Origin: an uncultured Clostridia bacterium
GTDB taxonomy: Bacteria > Bacillota > Clostridia > UBA1381
Assembly: GCA_944393255.1 (NCBI GenBank)
Contig: CALXZP010000012.1
Location: forward strand, 61,585-125,584
DNA: 64,000 nucleotides
Direction: 5' to 3'
Below are positions 50,858 to 60,769 of the stretch, one piece after another (within the stretch, counting starts at the first letter, position 1; every line of letters begins with the position of its first letter). The translations under genes were made by a program, and so were the position numbers. The notes under the pieces are model-generated. The model was given only the letters and a program-made list of their open reading frames with translations. It did no database searches and was not told where the DNA came from.

Positions 50858-53800
50858 TTACTCCTTTAATATGACGTTGCTCTCTCCGAATTCATAACCC
50901 AGCTCCCGCACCGCCGACGCGGAGCCGTTGAAATACAGATCTCTCGGCGCCCGCGCGGTTCGTTTAGTATCACTGAAATAGAGCCGCACCTCAACGTCGC
51001 CCCTAAAAGGCGCGAGAGTCTCACGCACTCTGCCGAGCGTCTGCGCGTCCTTTGTCTCAAGCCTGATATAGAGCACGGGCGCGTTCCGCACATCTGCGGC
51101 GCCCTTGTCCCCGCCCCGGGATGCAGCGGAGCCGTTTTTTCTCCCTGTACGTCTGCGAAGAACGGTCTCACTTCCGTTTGCAAGAGCTTCATCCAAAGAC
51201 TCCGCATCGTTTATAAGTATCTTGGGCGCTTCATCCTCTCTAAGGCTGAGCGTACCCGATACAAGCAGTGTGTTCCCCTCATATAATACGCCCGAATACC
51301 TGTTGAGTACCTTCGGGAATACCAGACATTCCACCGAGCCGAACGAATCCTCAAGCGTTACGAACGCCATCTGTGACTTTGCTCTTGTGGTCTTATTTTT
51401 TCTCGCTTCGATTATACCGCCTATGACCACTCTGTCGCCGTCATGCATACCGCCCTCGACGCGCTCATATTCGCCCTCGTCGTTCTTTGCGACGCTTTCG
51501 TTTATATCAAGCGTCGTATCGGCGCTGTATTCTTTCAGCCGCCCGGCGTATTCCTCCATCGGATGTCCCGAAAAATACATGCCTATAGACTGCTTTTCCA
51601 TTCGCAGCAGTTCCCTTTTCGGGAACTCCGGTATGTTCGGGAACGCTATCTCCGGCTTTTCCTCTATGTCGTCAAACAGGGACATCTGTCCGGTGATGTT
51701 CCCGTGCATCTGCGCCGAAGCCTCGCTTATCGCGTGCTCGTAGACCTGCATGAGCTGCGAACGCTTTATGCCCATAGAGTCGAACGCACCGCACATTATA
51801 AGCCCCTCTACAGCTCTTTTGTTCATTTCAGCGCCGCTCATCCTGTCTATGAAATCAGAGAACGAAGTAAATTCGCCGCCTCTGTCCCGCTCCTGCAGCA
51901 AATGCTCCGTAAACGTTCTGCCTACGTTCTTCACGGCGGCAAGTCCGAAGCGTATAGCCCCGTTTTCTACAGTAAAGCCAAGCCCGCTCCTGTTCACGTC
52001 CGGAGGCAGACGGTCGATGCCCATCTCCCTACAGTTTATGATATAATGATTGATTTTATCCGTCTCATCTATAGTAGATATCAGCGCCGCCATGTACTCG
52101 ACCGGATAAAAGGTTTTCAGGTACGCCGTCTGATACGCCACAAACGCGTATGCCGCGGCGTGCGATTTATTAAATGCATAATTTGCAAAGTCGTTTATCT
52201 CATCGAATATCGCGATCGCAGTATCTTCGTCTATACCGTTTTTGATACACCCCGGTATAGTCCCGTCCTCTGAGCCGTAAATAAAATTACGCCGCTCAGC
52301 CTTCATCTGCTCGGCCTTCTTTTTGGAAATAGTACGCCTGAGCTGATCCGCTTTTCCGAGCGAATACCCGGCAAGCACCCGCACTATCTCAAGCACCTGC
52401 TCCTGATATACCATACATCCGTACGTAACGTCAAGTATCCCCTCAAGCAGGGGATGCTTGTAGGTAACGTCCTGCGGATTTTTTTTATTGTGTATATAGC
52501 GCGGTATCTGCTCCATAGGCCCCGGGCGGTAAAGCGCGATTCCCGCTATTATATCCTCAAGACTGTCCGGCCGAAGCTCCGTCATGAACGACTGCATCCC
52601 TCCGCTTTCAAGCTGAAACACACCGTCCGTATTGCCCGAAGCTATAAGCTCGAACACTTCTTTTCTGTTATAGTCTATTTTTTCAACGTCGATATCCTCA
52701 CCGCGCGTATTTTTTATTATCTCAAGCGCGTTGTCTATGACCGTCAGGTTTCTTAGCCCCAGAAAATCCATCTTAAGCAGTCCCAGACTTTCGACCGTGT
52801 CCTTCGGGAACTGTGTTGTTATGAAATTATCCTTATTCAGCATGAGCGGAACATAGCTGACTATCGGCTCTCCTGTTATCACCACGCCCGCGGCATGAGT
52901 TGACGCGTGGCGCGGCAGACCCTCAAGCATACGCGACGTATCTATCAGCCGTTTTACATCTGCGTCCGACTCATAAAGCGCTCTCAGCTCCGGAGCCGTT
53001 TCCAGCGCGCGGTCTATCGTTATATTCAGATCACGCGGGACCAGCTTTGCTACGCGGTCAACATCGGCATAGGGCATATTGAGCGCCCTGCCAACATCTC
53101 TTATAGCGAGCTTTGCTTTCATCGTACCAAAGGTGACGATCTGCGCAACATTGTCCGCACCGTATTTTTCCACAACGTAATCTATGACCTTCTGCCGTCC
53201 GTTCGGCTCAAAATCTATGTCAATATCCGGCATGCTCACACGCTCCGGATTTAGAAACCGTTCGAATATGAGAGAATATTTTATAGGGTCTATGCTCGTT
53301 ATCCCAAGTGCATACGAAACAAGGCTTCCCGCCGCGCTGCCTCTTCCCGGCCCCACGCTGACCCCGTGAGTTTTTGCAAAGCTTATGAAGTCGCTCACTA
53401 TGAGAAAATAATCGGTAAATCCCATGTTTTTTATAACTCCAAGCTCATACTCAAGCCTTGCCTTAAGCTCGTCCGACGGCTCCTTATAGCGTTTTTTCAA
53501 TCCGCCGAAGCACAGCGACGAAAGGTATTCAAACGCGTCGCCATCGCCCGGGACGTCGAATTTCGGCAAATGTCTCGTGCTGAAATCGAAATCCACATTG
53601 CAGCGCGCCGCGATCTTCGCCGTGTTGTCTACAGCCTCGGGTATGTATGAAAAGAGGCTGCGCATCTCCTCTTCCGATTTTAAATAGAACTCCTGCGTCT
53701 CAAATCTCATCCTGTCGCTGTCATCTATGGTTTTTTCCATCTGTATACACATCAGAACATCCTGAAAAAACGCGTCCTCGCCGGTGAGATAATGTATATC

Positions 53801-54412
53801 GTTCGTTGCCGCAACTCCCAGCCCAAGCTCATTTGCGAGGCTTATAAGCTCCGGTATTATCCTTTTCTGCTCCTCAAGTCCGTGATCCTGAAGCTCTATA
53901 AAGAAATTGTCTTTTCCGAATATGCCTGCATATTCAGCAGCCGCCCTCTTCGCTCCGGCGCGGTCTCCGTTTGAAAGCGCCTTCGGTATTTCTCCGGCAA
54001 GACACGCCGACAGGGCAATAAGCCCCTCGGAATGTGAACGGAGCAGCTCCTTGTCTATCCTCGGCTTGTAATAATAGCCGTCTATAAATCCCATACTCAC
54101 AAGGTATATAAGATTTTTGTAGCCTATGCTGTTTTCGGCAAGAAGGATAAGATGGGAGTATTTATTATCCGTGCCGTAGACCTTATCGAACCGCGAATTG
54201 GGAGCCACGTACACCTCGCATCCGATTATCGGCTTTATGCCGTTCGCCCGGCACTCGCGGTAAAAATCCACAACTCCGTACATGGTGCCGTGATCGGTTA
54301 TGGCGCAGCTTTCCATGCCAAGCTCCTTGAGTCTCGCGACCAGTCTCTTTATACTGGCTTCGCCGTCAAGCAGACTGTATTCGGTATGAGTATGAAGATG
54401 ACAAAATGCCAT
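50858..54412 (-). CDS. dnaE: DNA polymerase III alpha subunit DnaE
   Basis: DnaE (1184 residues) in organisms that also have PolC extends primers, mainly on the lagging strand. It has an N-terminal PHP domain (HLHTHTEYSLLDG), palm motif GPGRGSAAGSL and MPDIDIDFEP, EQVLEI and NKSHAAAYA, a helix-hairpin-helix, and an OB fold near the C-terminus (VVIGGIIEARKNKT). The ATG at 54412 with GGGGGAG upstream gives the typical MAFCHLHTHTE start; 21 more in-frame codons are rejected. Confidence 0.97.
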   Translation of the reverse strand: MAFCHLHTHTEYSLLDGEASIKRLVARLKELGMESCAITDHGTMYGVVDFYRECRANGIKPIIGCEVYVAPNSRFDKVYGTDNKYSHLILLAENSIGYKNLIYLVSMGFIDGYYYKPRIDKELLRSHSEGLIALSACLAGEIPKALSNGDRAGAKRAAAEYAGIFGKDNFFIELQDHGLEEQKRIIPELISLANELGLGVAATNDIHYLTGEDAFFQDVLMCIQMEKTIDDSDRMRFETQEFYLKSEEEMRSLFSYIPEAVDNTAKIAARCNVDFDFSTRHLPKFDVPGDGDAFEYLSSLCFGGLKKRYKEPSDELKARLEYELGVIKNMGFTDYFLIVSDFISFAKTHGVSVGPGRGSAAGSLVSYALGITSIDPIKYSLIFERFLNPERVSMPDIDIDFEPNGRQKVIDYVVEKYGADNVAQIVTFGTMKAKLAIRDVGRALNMPYADVDRVAKLVPRDLNITIDRALETAPELRALYESDADVKRLIDTSRMLEGLPRHASTHAAGVVITGEPIVSYVPLMLNKDNFITTQFPKDTVESLGLLKMDFLGLRNLTVIDNALEIIKNTRGEDIDVEKIDYNRKEVFELIASGNTDGVFQLESGGMQSFMTELRPDSLEDIIAGIALYRPGPMEQIPRYIHNKKNPQDVTYKHPLLEGILDVTYGCMVYQEQVLEIVRVLAGYSLGKADQLRRTISKKKAEQMKAERRNFIYGSEDGTIPGCIKNGIDEDTAIAIFDEINDFANYAFNKSHAAAYAFVAYQTAYLKTFYPVEYMAALISTIDETDKINHYIINCREMGIDRLPPDVNRSGLGFTVENGAIRFGLAAVKNVGRTFTEHLLQERDRGGEFTSFSDFIDRMSGAEMNKRAVEGLIMCGAFDSMGIKRSQLMQVYEHAISEASAQMHGNITGQMSLFDDIEEKPEIAFPNIPEFPKRELLRMEKQSIGMYFSGHPMEEYAGRLKEYSADTTLDINESVAKNDEGEYERVEGGMHDGDRVVIGGIIEARKNKTTRAKSQMAFVTLEDSFGSVECLVFPKVLNRYSGVLYEGNTLLVSGTLSLREDEAPKILINDAESLDEALANGSETVLRRRTGRKNGSAASRGGDKGAADVRNAPVLYIRLETKDAQTLGRVRETLAPFRGDVEVRLYFSDTKRTARAPRDLYFNGSASAVRELGYEFGESNVILKE

Positions 54413-54526
54413 ATATTCTCCCCCTTGATATCTTTTGGGCGGTGACCGCCAACCCATGACGTATTCTACGGTCACTAATTTTTCTTCTATATAAATATAA
54501 ACGAGCTTATGCCCTTTGCATACGCC

Positions 54527-55372
54527 CTACTTTACGGCCATGCTCTCGGCATACTCTATTATCCTGCTGAGCCTGTGGTTCACGCCCGATTTTCCGATCT
54601 GCTGTCCGGTCATCTTCCCGAGCGCCTCCATGCTGACGTCGGGATACCTGAGCCTCAGCTCCCCTATCTCCCGCAGCACCTCAGGCATCGACTGCCATTT
54701 TCTCGCCGCCTTGATCTTTTTTATCGCGGCTATCTGCTTTGAGCTCGCCTTTGCCTGCTTGTTCAGGTTTGCGCTATCACAGTTAACGAGCCTTACGATA
54801 GAGTTTTTTATCTCCTTTTCCACCTGGACTGAAATGACCTCCAGCCCCGCTCTGCCGCCGCTCATGCGTCCTATTATATCGGCAATATTTCCGCTTTCCT
54901 TTATATAGACTATTATGCGGCCTTTTCTGAGCGTCCTTCTCGCTCTTATATCAAAGTCTCCCAGCAGCGCTATCAGCTTCTCGGCGCCCGCCTCCGATCT
55001 CGTATCGAATTCCATATGGTATTCGCGCTTCGGATCGCTCACCGAGCCTCCGCCGAGAAACGCACCGCGTATATACGCTATACGGCAGCATTCACTTTCC
55101 GCTGTAAACGTCTCCAGCCGCTCCTTTATCCTCTTTACATCAGTTTCGTTTTCTATCAATATTTTACCGCCGCAAAGATCTATTGAAAACTCACCGGAAA
55201 GGTCTTTCCCGATGCGTTCCGATACCGCTTTTGAGGACGAATTGAACCTTATGATCCCGCCCTCCAGCCGGCCTGTCGAGCCGAGCGCTCCCGCCAGCTC
55301 CGCAGTACGGCAGCACGGACATTCATATTCAGTTTCGCAGAGTATCTGCTTTATATCCGATGAAAAAGACAT
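54527..55372 (-). CDS. whiA: DNA-binding protein WhiA
   Basis: WhiA (281 residues) combines an LAGLIDADG-like fold (about 95-190, IAYIRGAFLGGGSVSDP) lacking nuclease acids, and a C-terminal helix-turn-helix (LRYPDVSMEALGKMTGQQIGKSGVNHRL). In Bacillus it affects chromosome segregation and division, in Streptomyces sporulation. Located in the conserved rapZ-yvcK-whiA block. Confidence 0.95.
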   Translation of the reverse strand: MSFSSDIKQILCETEYECPCCRTAELAGALGSTGRLEGGIIRFNSSSKAVSERIGKDLSGEFSIDLCGGKILIENETDVKRIKERLETFTAESECCRIAYIRGAFLGGGSVSDPKREYHMEFDTRSEAGAEKLIALLGDFDIRARRTLRKGRIIVYIKESGNIADIIGRMSGGRAGLEVISVQVEKEIKNSIVRLVNCDSANLNKQAKASSKQIAAIKKIKAARKWQSMPEVLREIGELRLRYPDVSMEALGKMTGQQIGKSGVNHRLSRIIEYAESMAVK

Positions 55373-55400
55373 CGCTATCTATCCTTTCTGCGGCGGTGTA

Positions 55401-56357
55401 TCAGTTTTCCGCACCCAGCCTGACTATACCTCTGGCAAGGCGTATAAAATTATGCCGCACCTGTCCGTCCTTTACAAGGAACATGTTCCCGTGCAGGACG
55501 TTTACCCTTTTCGCAAGGGCGTCTGTATCGGCTGTGACCGGAACTGAGTTCTCGGCGGCATAGACCTCTTTTACGCTCTCCGGTATAGGCGCGTCGTTTA
55601 CAACTATGTAATCGACAAGCCTTTTTGCCGAATGCTTTTCTATCGCATCGAGATGATCCGCCGCGGTCATGCCGTCGGTCTCCCCGGGCTGAGTCATTAT
55701 ATTGCACACATACACCTTTTTTGCACTGCTCGCCTGTATGGCTTCGGTTATCCCGTCAACGAGCAGATTTGGTATCACGCTCGTATAAAGGCTTCCCGGC
55801 CCGAGCACTATTATATCGGCGTCCTGTATAGCGTTCAGCGCGCTCTCCACCGGCTTCGCGCCGGCAGGCGTTATAAACGCCCTGTCGATAGACGCGGCGC
55901 TTCCATCCCTCCCGCCGATATTCGATTCCCCTTTTATGACGCTGCCGTCGGACAGTCTCGCGTTCAGCGTTATCGCCTCATTTGAAACGGGTACTACCCT
56001 TCCGCAGATGCCTACAAGCCTCGCAAGCTTTGAGACGGCCTCGTCAAAATTTGAGGAGGTCTCATTTATCGCGGCAAGTATCATATTTCCTACCGTGTGA
56101 CCCTGAAAAACGCCATCTCTGAATCTGTAGTTCAGCAGGTCGGCGTACTGCTCGTCCATATCGATAAGCGCGGCAATACAGTTTCGCACATCGCCCGGCG
56201 GCAGCATGCCCATATCGCTGCGCAGGATGCCGGAGGAGCCCCCGTCGTCCGCAACGGATACGATCGCCGTTATTTTCCGCGTATGCAGCTTTAATCCCTT
56301 AAGCATAGTCGAAAGCCCTGTGCCTCCGCCTATGGCAGCAATTTTTAATTCCTTCAT
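55401..56357 (-). CDS. yvcK: YvcK/CofD-like envelope and gluconeogenic growth factor
   Basis: The 318-residue protein has the CofD-like P-loop-less nucleotide fold: AIGGGTGLSTMLKGLK, VSVADDGGSSG, LPPGDVRNC, and VLGPGSLYTSVIPNLLV. In Bacillus YvcK binds UDP-sugars and is needed for growth on gluconeogenic carbon and for proper PBP1 placement. Its start overlaps the rapZ stop by 4 nt. Confidence 0.95.
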   Translation of the reverse strand: MKELKIAAIGGGTGLSTMLKGLKLHTRKITAIVSVADDGGSSGILRSDMGMLPPGDVRNCIAALIDMDEQYADLLNYRFRDGVFQGHTVGNMILAAINETSSNFDEAVSKLARLVGICGRVVPVSNEAITLNARLSDGSVIKGESNIGGRDGSAASIDRAFITPAGAKPVESALNAIQDADIIVLGPGSLYTSVIPNLLVDGITEAIQASSAKKVYVCNIMTQPGETDGMTAADHLDAIEKHSAKRLVDYIVVNDAPIPESVKEVYAAENSVPVTADTDALAKRVNVLHGNMFLVKDGQVRHNFIRLARGIVRLGAEN

Positions 56358-57205
56358 ATCTTAATGTCTCTGTGTATCGTATCGACCGTATAACCCGACG
56401 CGCCGAGCGCCTCCGCAAGCTTATTCGCCATTGTAACGCTCCTGTGGTGACCGCCCGTACAGCCTATGGCTATTACCAGTGACCGTCTCCCCTCCTCCAC
56501 GTAAAGAGGCACGAGAAATTCCATCATATCTTCAAGCTTTTCAAAGAACTTCTGTGAGGTCGGAAATTTCATTACATATTCCTGGACCTCCCTGTCGTTT
56601 CCGGTCTTATGCTTCAGCTCCGGCTCATAGAACGGGTTCGGGAAGCACCGTACGTCAAACACGAGATCTGCGTCGGTGGGTATACCGTGCTTGAATCCGA
56701 ACGACAAGACCTTTATCTCAAACATTGAATTGACCGCGGTCAGGTTATATATATCCATAAATCTTTCGCGCAACTGGTTGCTCGTCATATACGAGGTGTC
56801 TATGACGTAATCGGAGCTTTCACGCAGCTTGAAGAGCATCCTGCGCTCCTCCTGTATGGACGCAAGCAGACCGTCGGGATTGTTCAGCGGATGATTTCTC
56901 CTCGTTTCCTTATACCTGCTCACAAGCGTGTTATCGTTCGTATCAAGGAATATAAGCCGTACATTGTATTTCTCGCGCAGCTCTTCCACCTGCCCGAGAA
57001 GCTCGTTTATCATGTTTCCGACGCGGATATCTATAACAAGCGCCACATTTCTGAATTTATCCTTGACCGACGCAAGCATATTTGCAAGCATGGGTATCAA
57101 TGCCGGCGGCATATTGTCGATACAAAAATAGCCAAGATCCTCAAAGAAATGGATCGCCTGTGTTTTTCCGGAACCGGACATACCGGTCAAAATCGTAAAA
57201 TCCAT
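56354..57205 (-). CDS. rapZ: RNase adapter / nucleotide-binding protein RapZ (YvcJ)
   Basis: The 283-residue protein has the Walker A GMSGSGKTQ near the N-terminus and the conserved C-terminal domain (FGFKHGIPTDADLVFDVRCFPNPFY; IGCTGGHHRSV). In Enterobacteria it targets GlmZ RNA for decay; in Bacillota the role is less clear (GTP/ATP hydrolysis, competence). The ATG at 57205 has GGAGGT 6 nt upstream. Lies 34 nt after murB. Confidence 0.95.
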   Translation of the reverse strand: MDFTILTGMSGSGKTQAIHFFEDLGYFCIDNMPPALIPMLANMLASVKDKFRNVALVIDIRVGNMINELLGQVEELREKYNVRLIFLDTNDNTLVSRYKETRRNHPLNNPDGLLASIQEERRMLFKLRESSDYVIDTSYMTSNQLRERFMDIYNLTAVNSMFEIKVLSFGFKHGIPTDADLVFDVRCFPNPFYEPELKHKTGNDREVQEYVMKFPTSQKFFEKLEDMMEFLVPLYVEEGRRSLVIAIGCTGGHHRSVTMANKLAEALGASGYTVDTIHRDIKI

Positions 57206-57239
57206 AAACGCACCTCCGATCCGCAGCAAAGCCCCGGTC

Positions 57240-58154
57240 TCACCGTTCGCCGACCAGTCTTACCTCCGGCTCAAGCCTCACTCCGAACTGTTTTTCCACT
57301 GTGTTTTGTATATGCTCTATAAGCAGCATCACGTCCTCCGCCGAAGCGCCGCCGGTATTTACAACAAAGCCGGCGTGTTTCGTGCTCACTGCCGCTCCGC
57401 CGATACTGAAGCCCATAAGTCCGGCGTCCTGTATCAGCTTACCGGCAAAATACCCCTCCGGTCTCTTGAACGTACTGCCCGCAGACGGCTGTGAAAGCGG
57501 CTGCTTCTCGCTTCTGCGCCTGTTATATTCAGCCATTTCCGCCCGAATATCCGCTTCATTCCCCGGCTTCAGTTCAAGCCGGGCCGAGAGCATATATCTC
57601 CCGCCCTGAGAAAAAACACTTTTCCTGTAGCCGAATACGCATTCATCGCGCGGTATTGTGTGCAGCTCTCCATCATCATCAACATATGTTACATCCTTTA
57701 CCGTATCCCCGATCTCTCCGCCGTATGCCCCGGCGTTCATAAACAGGGCGCCGCCCAGCGTCCCCGGTATGCCCGAAAGCGGCTCGAACCCGCTGAGTCC
57801 CGCTTTGGCTATTACCGAAGCGAGCCTTGACATAAGTATGCCCGCTCCCGCTCTTACCTCGCAGCCTTCCGCCTGCGCATATGCCATGCCTTTGCCTATC
57901 TGTATTACCAGTCCGCGTATCCCGCCGTCACCGACGAGCATGTTTGAGCCGTTGCCCATTATCATATACGGAACACCGTTTTCTCTCGCAAGCCTTATCA
58001 GCTCCGCCGTTTCTTCCGCGCTCTTCACGCTTACGAACATATCCGCCGGGCCGCCTATCTTAAATGAGGTATGAGCGCTCATAAGCTCGTTTTCAAGCAG
58101 ACCGTCCGACACGGCTCTGAATTTTTCTATTATATCTTTACCGGCAGCTATGAT
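57240..58154 (-). CDS. murB: UDP-N-acetylmuramate dehydrogenase (start codon uncertain)
   Basis: MurB is the FAD enzyme reducing UDP-GlcNAc-enolpyruvate to UDP-MurNAc, next after MurA (60770-62050). It has HTSFKIGGPADMFV, MGNGSNMLVGDGG, SGIPGTLGGALFMNAGAYGG, and the late Ser in QPSAGSTFKRPEG. The only usual start is a GTG at 58112, which leaves just 13 residues before HTSF and has no binding site. Fourteen codons upstream, at 58154, an ATC stands 6 nt after a perfect AAAGGAG, and the intervening codons (IIAAGKDIIEKFRA) look like the normal MurB N-terminal helix. I give the longer form; the enzyme assignment is firm, the start is not. Confidence 0.9.
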   Translation of the reverse strand: MIAAGKDIIEKFRAVSDGLLENELMSAHTSFKIGGPADMFVSVKSAEETAELIRLARENGVPYMIMGNGSNMLVGDGGIRGLVIQIGKGMAYAQAEGCEVRAGAGILMSRLASVIAKAGLSGFEPLSGIPGTLGGALFMNAGAYGGEIGDTVKDVTYVDDDGELHTIPRDECVFGYRKSVFSQGGRYMLSARLELKPGNEADIRAEMAEYNRRRSEKQPLSQPSAGSTFKRPEGYFAGKLIQDAGLMGFSIGGAAVSTKHAGFVVNTGGASAEDVMLLIEHIQNTVEKQFGVRLEPEVRLVGER

Positions 58155-58193
58155 GACCGACTCCTTTCTGTCATAAATAATATCCGCGCGCCG

Positions 58194-58937
58194 TCAGCAG
58201 GTCTCAAGCCGCCAGCTGCAAAGCTTTTTCCCTCGCGCGCCTTCCATAAATTCCTTAAAACTCTCGTAGGTACGGTTCATGACCAGCTCCTCCGGAAATC
58301 CTATCTCATAGAGCATATCGAGAGCCTTGCTGTAATTTCCTATATCAGTAAAAAAATGCGCGTCGGAGCTTACAGCTATACCGGTACCGTGCTTTTTGCA
58401 CAGCTCGGCTATGCGGCGGCAGTTCCGTATGCTTGAGCTCCTTACGAAAAAGCTGTGGTTGTTTATCTCTATAAGCTTATTATATTCACCCGCCAGCTTG
58501 ACTATATACTCATAGTCATACATAAAATCCGGCGTGCCGCTGTGACATATTATATCTATATGCGGATCCTTAACTACAGCTTCGTATGCGCTTGTATGAT
58601 CCTCCGCTCCGCAGCCGCTGTACGCCTGGGAATGGATGCTTGCGTTTACAACGTCAAGCCTTTTAAGAAGCTGTTTGTCCAGATCCACGTTTCCCTCAAG
58701 ATCGAGTATATTGACCTCCGCGCCTATAAGTATCTTTTCTCCGAAAAGCTCCTTCGGAAGATTTTTCAGATTTCTGAAATGCCATTCATGCGGTGAATCG
58801 GGCATTGCCGGAGCATGATCCGTGACAGCGAAACCGTCCATCCCTATCTTGGCCGCAAACGACGCGTTCTCCGATACCGTCGAATACGCGTGAGAGCTTG
58901 CAAGCGTATGCGTATGTGTGTCAAATTTGATCCTCAT
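58194..58937 (-). CDS. PHP-domain phosphoesterase (YcdX-like)
   Basis: The 247-residue protein is a lone PHP domain: DTHTHT near residue 6, FAVTDHAP, GAEVNI, ASIHSQAYSG, CHSGTPDF, and SSDAHFFTDIG supply the usual His/Asp/Glu metal ligands for a trinuclear site. Similar stand-alone PHP proteins are phosphatases (YcdX, histidinol-phosphatase-like). Substrate unknown. It is found between hprK and murB. Confidence 0.9.
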   Translation of the reverse strand: MRIKFDTHTHTLASSHAYSTVSENASFAAKIGMDGFAVTDHAPAMPDSPHEWHFRNLKNLPKELFGEKILIGAEVNILDLEGNVDLDKQLLKRLDVVNASIHSQAYSGCGAEDHTSAYEAVVKDPHIDIICHSGTPDFMYDYEYIVKLAGEYNKLIEINNHSFFVRSSSIRNCRRIAELCKKHGTGIAVSSDAHFFTDIGNYSKALDMLYEIGFPEELVMNRTYESFKEFMEGARGKKLCSWRLETC

Positions 58938-59048
58938 CTTAAACTCCCTTTATATATGAAAAGACGCGTCAAAAATATATGTGCCTTAAAAGAAAACCGC
59001 GCAAAAGGACGGCTGCTTCCCATGCGGCGCAAAAGCCTTGTCCGCGTT

Positions 59049-59993
59049 TTACTGCAGATTGAGCTGTTCCTCCATCTGGTGCATAAGGCGGTTGTTCAGC
59101 TCCACCGCCGCGTTGTAGCCCATCTTCTTCTGTCTGTTGTTCATTGCCGCGACCTCCACTATCACCGCTATGTTCCTGCCCAGCTTGACAGGTATAGTCA
59201 GCGACGGAACATTTATACCCATTATGTTGGTATACTCATCCACCATGCCGAGGCGGTCATACTGCTTTCCCTTTTCCCACGGCTCAAGATGTATGACCAT
59301 GTCTATCTGCTGCTCATCCTTGATAGCGCCCATGCCGAAGATCTCCTTGATATCTATTATACCTATGCCGCGCACCTCGACAAAATGGCGTATTATCTCC
59401 GGCGATGAGCCCAAAAGCGTAGAATCGGAGATCTTCTTTATTTCGACCGCATCGTCCGCAACGAGACGGTGACCGCGCTTGACCAGCTCTATCGCGGCCT
59501 CGCTCTTGCCTACGCCGCTTTCGCCCATTATAAGTATGCCCTCGCCGTATATTTCGCACAGCACGCCGTGGCGCGTTTTCCTCGGCGCAAGCTGCTCGTT
59601 CAGATACCTTATGATCATGCTCATGAACTGCGAGGTACCAAGCTCCGAGCGCACCAGCGGTATATTATACGTCTCGGCATACTCGAGCATTTCGGGGAAT
59701 ATCTGCAAATTACGCGTTATAACGAGCATAGGGAACGACTGGGCAAAATACATTTCCATCCGTTTTTTTCTTTCTTCAACTGCAAATTGCTCAAGGAAAT
59801 TAAATTCCTCCATACCCATTATCTGTATTCTTTCAGTGTCGAAATTCTTAAGAAACCCGACCATCTGCAGTCCGGGACGGTTTATATCCGATTTCGTAAC
59901 GAATACCGAGTCAATGTTTTTAGGTTCATATATGACCTCAAGCGAAAATTTTTCGATTATTTTCCCCAAGGGCAGCTTCGCGGTACTTTCCAT
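59049..59993 (-). CDS. hprK: HPr kinase/phosphorylase
   Basis: HprK (314 residues) phosphorylates HPr at Ser46 in response to glycolytic intermediates and reverses it with phosphate, setting carbon catabolite repression. The P-loop GESGVGKSEAA and the downstream signature EVRGIGIIDIKEIFG are present, with the N-terminal sensor-like domain (1-130). First gene of the operon reading towards murB-rapZ-yvcK-whiA-dnaE. Confidence 0.96.
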   Translation of the reverse strand: MESTAKLPLGKIIEKFSLEVIYEPKNIDSVFVTKSDINRPGLQMVGFLKNFDTERIQIMGMEEFNFLEQFAVEERKKRMEMYFAQSFPMLVITRNLQIFPEMLEYAETYNIPLVRSELGTSQFMSMIIRYLNEQLAPRKTRHGVLCEIYGEGILIMGESGVGKSEAAIELVKRGHRLVADDAVEIKKISDSTLLGSSPEIIRHFVEVRGIGIIDIKEIFGMGAIKDEQQIDMVIHLEPWEKGKQYDRLGMVDEYTNIMGINVPSLTIPVKLGRNIAVIVEVAAMNNRQKKMGYNAAVELNNRLMHQMEEQLNLQ

Positions 59994-60058
59994 AAAAAGA
60001 ACAACCTTCCTTTCATACGCAGCCGTCCGCCGCGCAGATTTCTATACATATTATATTC

Positions 60059-60087
60059 ATTATAGCATATTTACCGAACTATTTCAA
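60059..60087 (-). promoter_or_regulatory. Sigma-A promoter of the hprK operon
   Basis: On the minus strand TTGAAA (60087-60082), 17 nt, TATAAT (60064-60059), about 65 nt before hprK. The 100 nt to the divergent rpmB promoter are AT-rich without further features. Confidence 0.85.
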
Positions 60088-60190
60088 TAGAATTCAGGTG
60101 AATAATATATAAGAATTAGCCAATAAATCACTATAAAATCATTTCATTTTTAAAAATATTGAAAAAATTAAAAAAAAACGCATAAACCTC

Positions 60191-60219
60191 TTGAAAAAAG
60201 AAAAAAAGTATGGTAGAAT
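60191..60219 (+). promoter_or_regulatory. Sigma-A promoter of rpmB
   Basis: TTGAAA (60191-60196), 17 nt, TAGAAT (60214-60219). Confidence 0.8.
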
Positions 60220-60280
60220 AATTTTTGATGTTTGTTTAGTACAGGCGCACAGGCGCTTTTGTATCAGGAGGTGTATAGAA

Positions 60281-60469
60281 ATGGCTAAATGTGATATCTG
60301 CGGCAAGGGCGTAAGCTTCGGTATAAAAGTTTCGCACTCACACAGACGTTCAAACAGAACATGGAAACCGAACGTAGTAAAGGTAAAGGCGGTAGTTAAC
60401 GGCGCACACAAGACAGTTCACGTTTGTACACGCTGTCTCCGTTCGGGAAAGGTTCAGCGCGCTGTTTGA
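60281..60469 (+). CDS. rpmB: Ribosomal protein bL28 (zinc-binding form)
   Basis: L28 (62 residues) is a 50S subunit protein. MAKCDICGKG (C4, C7) and CTRC (C49, C52) make a four-Cys zinc site, so this is the C+ form. SHSHRRSNRTWKPN is the family core. The ATG at 60281 has AGGAGG 7-8 nt upstream. Monocistronic, with its own promoter and terminator. Confidence 0.97.
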   Translation: MAKCDICGKGVSFGIKVSHSHRRSNRTWKPNVVKVKAVVNGAHKTVHVCTRCLRSGKVQRAV

Positions 60470-60494
60470 TTCGGCGCCGGTTCCTGATGGACTC

Positions 60495-60526
60495 AAACAG
60501 TCTGCGGCAGCGGACTGTTTTTTTCG
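60495..60526 (+). terminator. Terminator of rpmB
   Basis: AAACAGTC pairs with GACTGTTT around TGCGGCAGCG, followed by TTTTTT. The next 80 nt (60527-60608) are very AT-rich with no gene. Confidence 0.92.
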
Positions 60527-60608
60527 TTAAACATTTATATATTTGTTACGAATATATTTTGTTTGCATTACATTTATTTTACAATGTATAAAACAAATAA
60601 AATTTGTT

Positions 60609-60637
60609 TTGCATTTTGGAGCCATGTATGATATACT
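60609..60637 (+). promoter_or_regulatory. Sigma-A promoter of murA
   Basis: TTGCAT (60609-60614), 17 nt, TATACT (60632-60637), giving a 5' UTR of about 125 nt. Confidence 0.75.
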
Positions 60638-60769
60638 TAATATGATATAGTGATACAAACGTACCGGATGCCATACTGATGATATTAATGCTGCAATACA
60701 TATTTCTTATCACAACGGCAGCGCATAACGGGATCCGGATCAATGAAGATTTTTAAAGGGGTGTACCTG

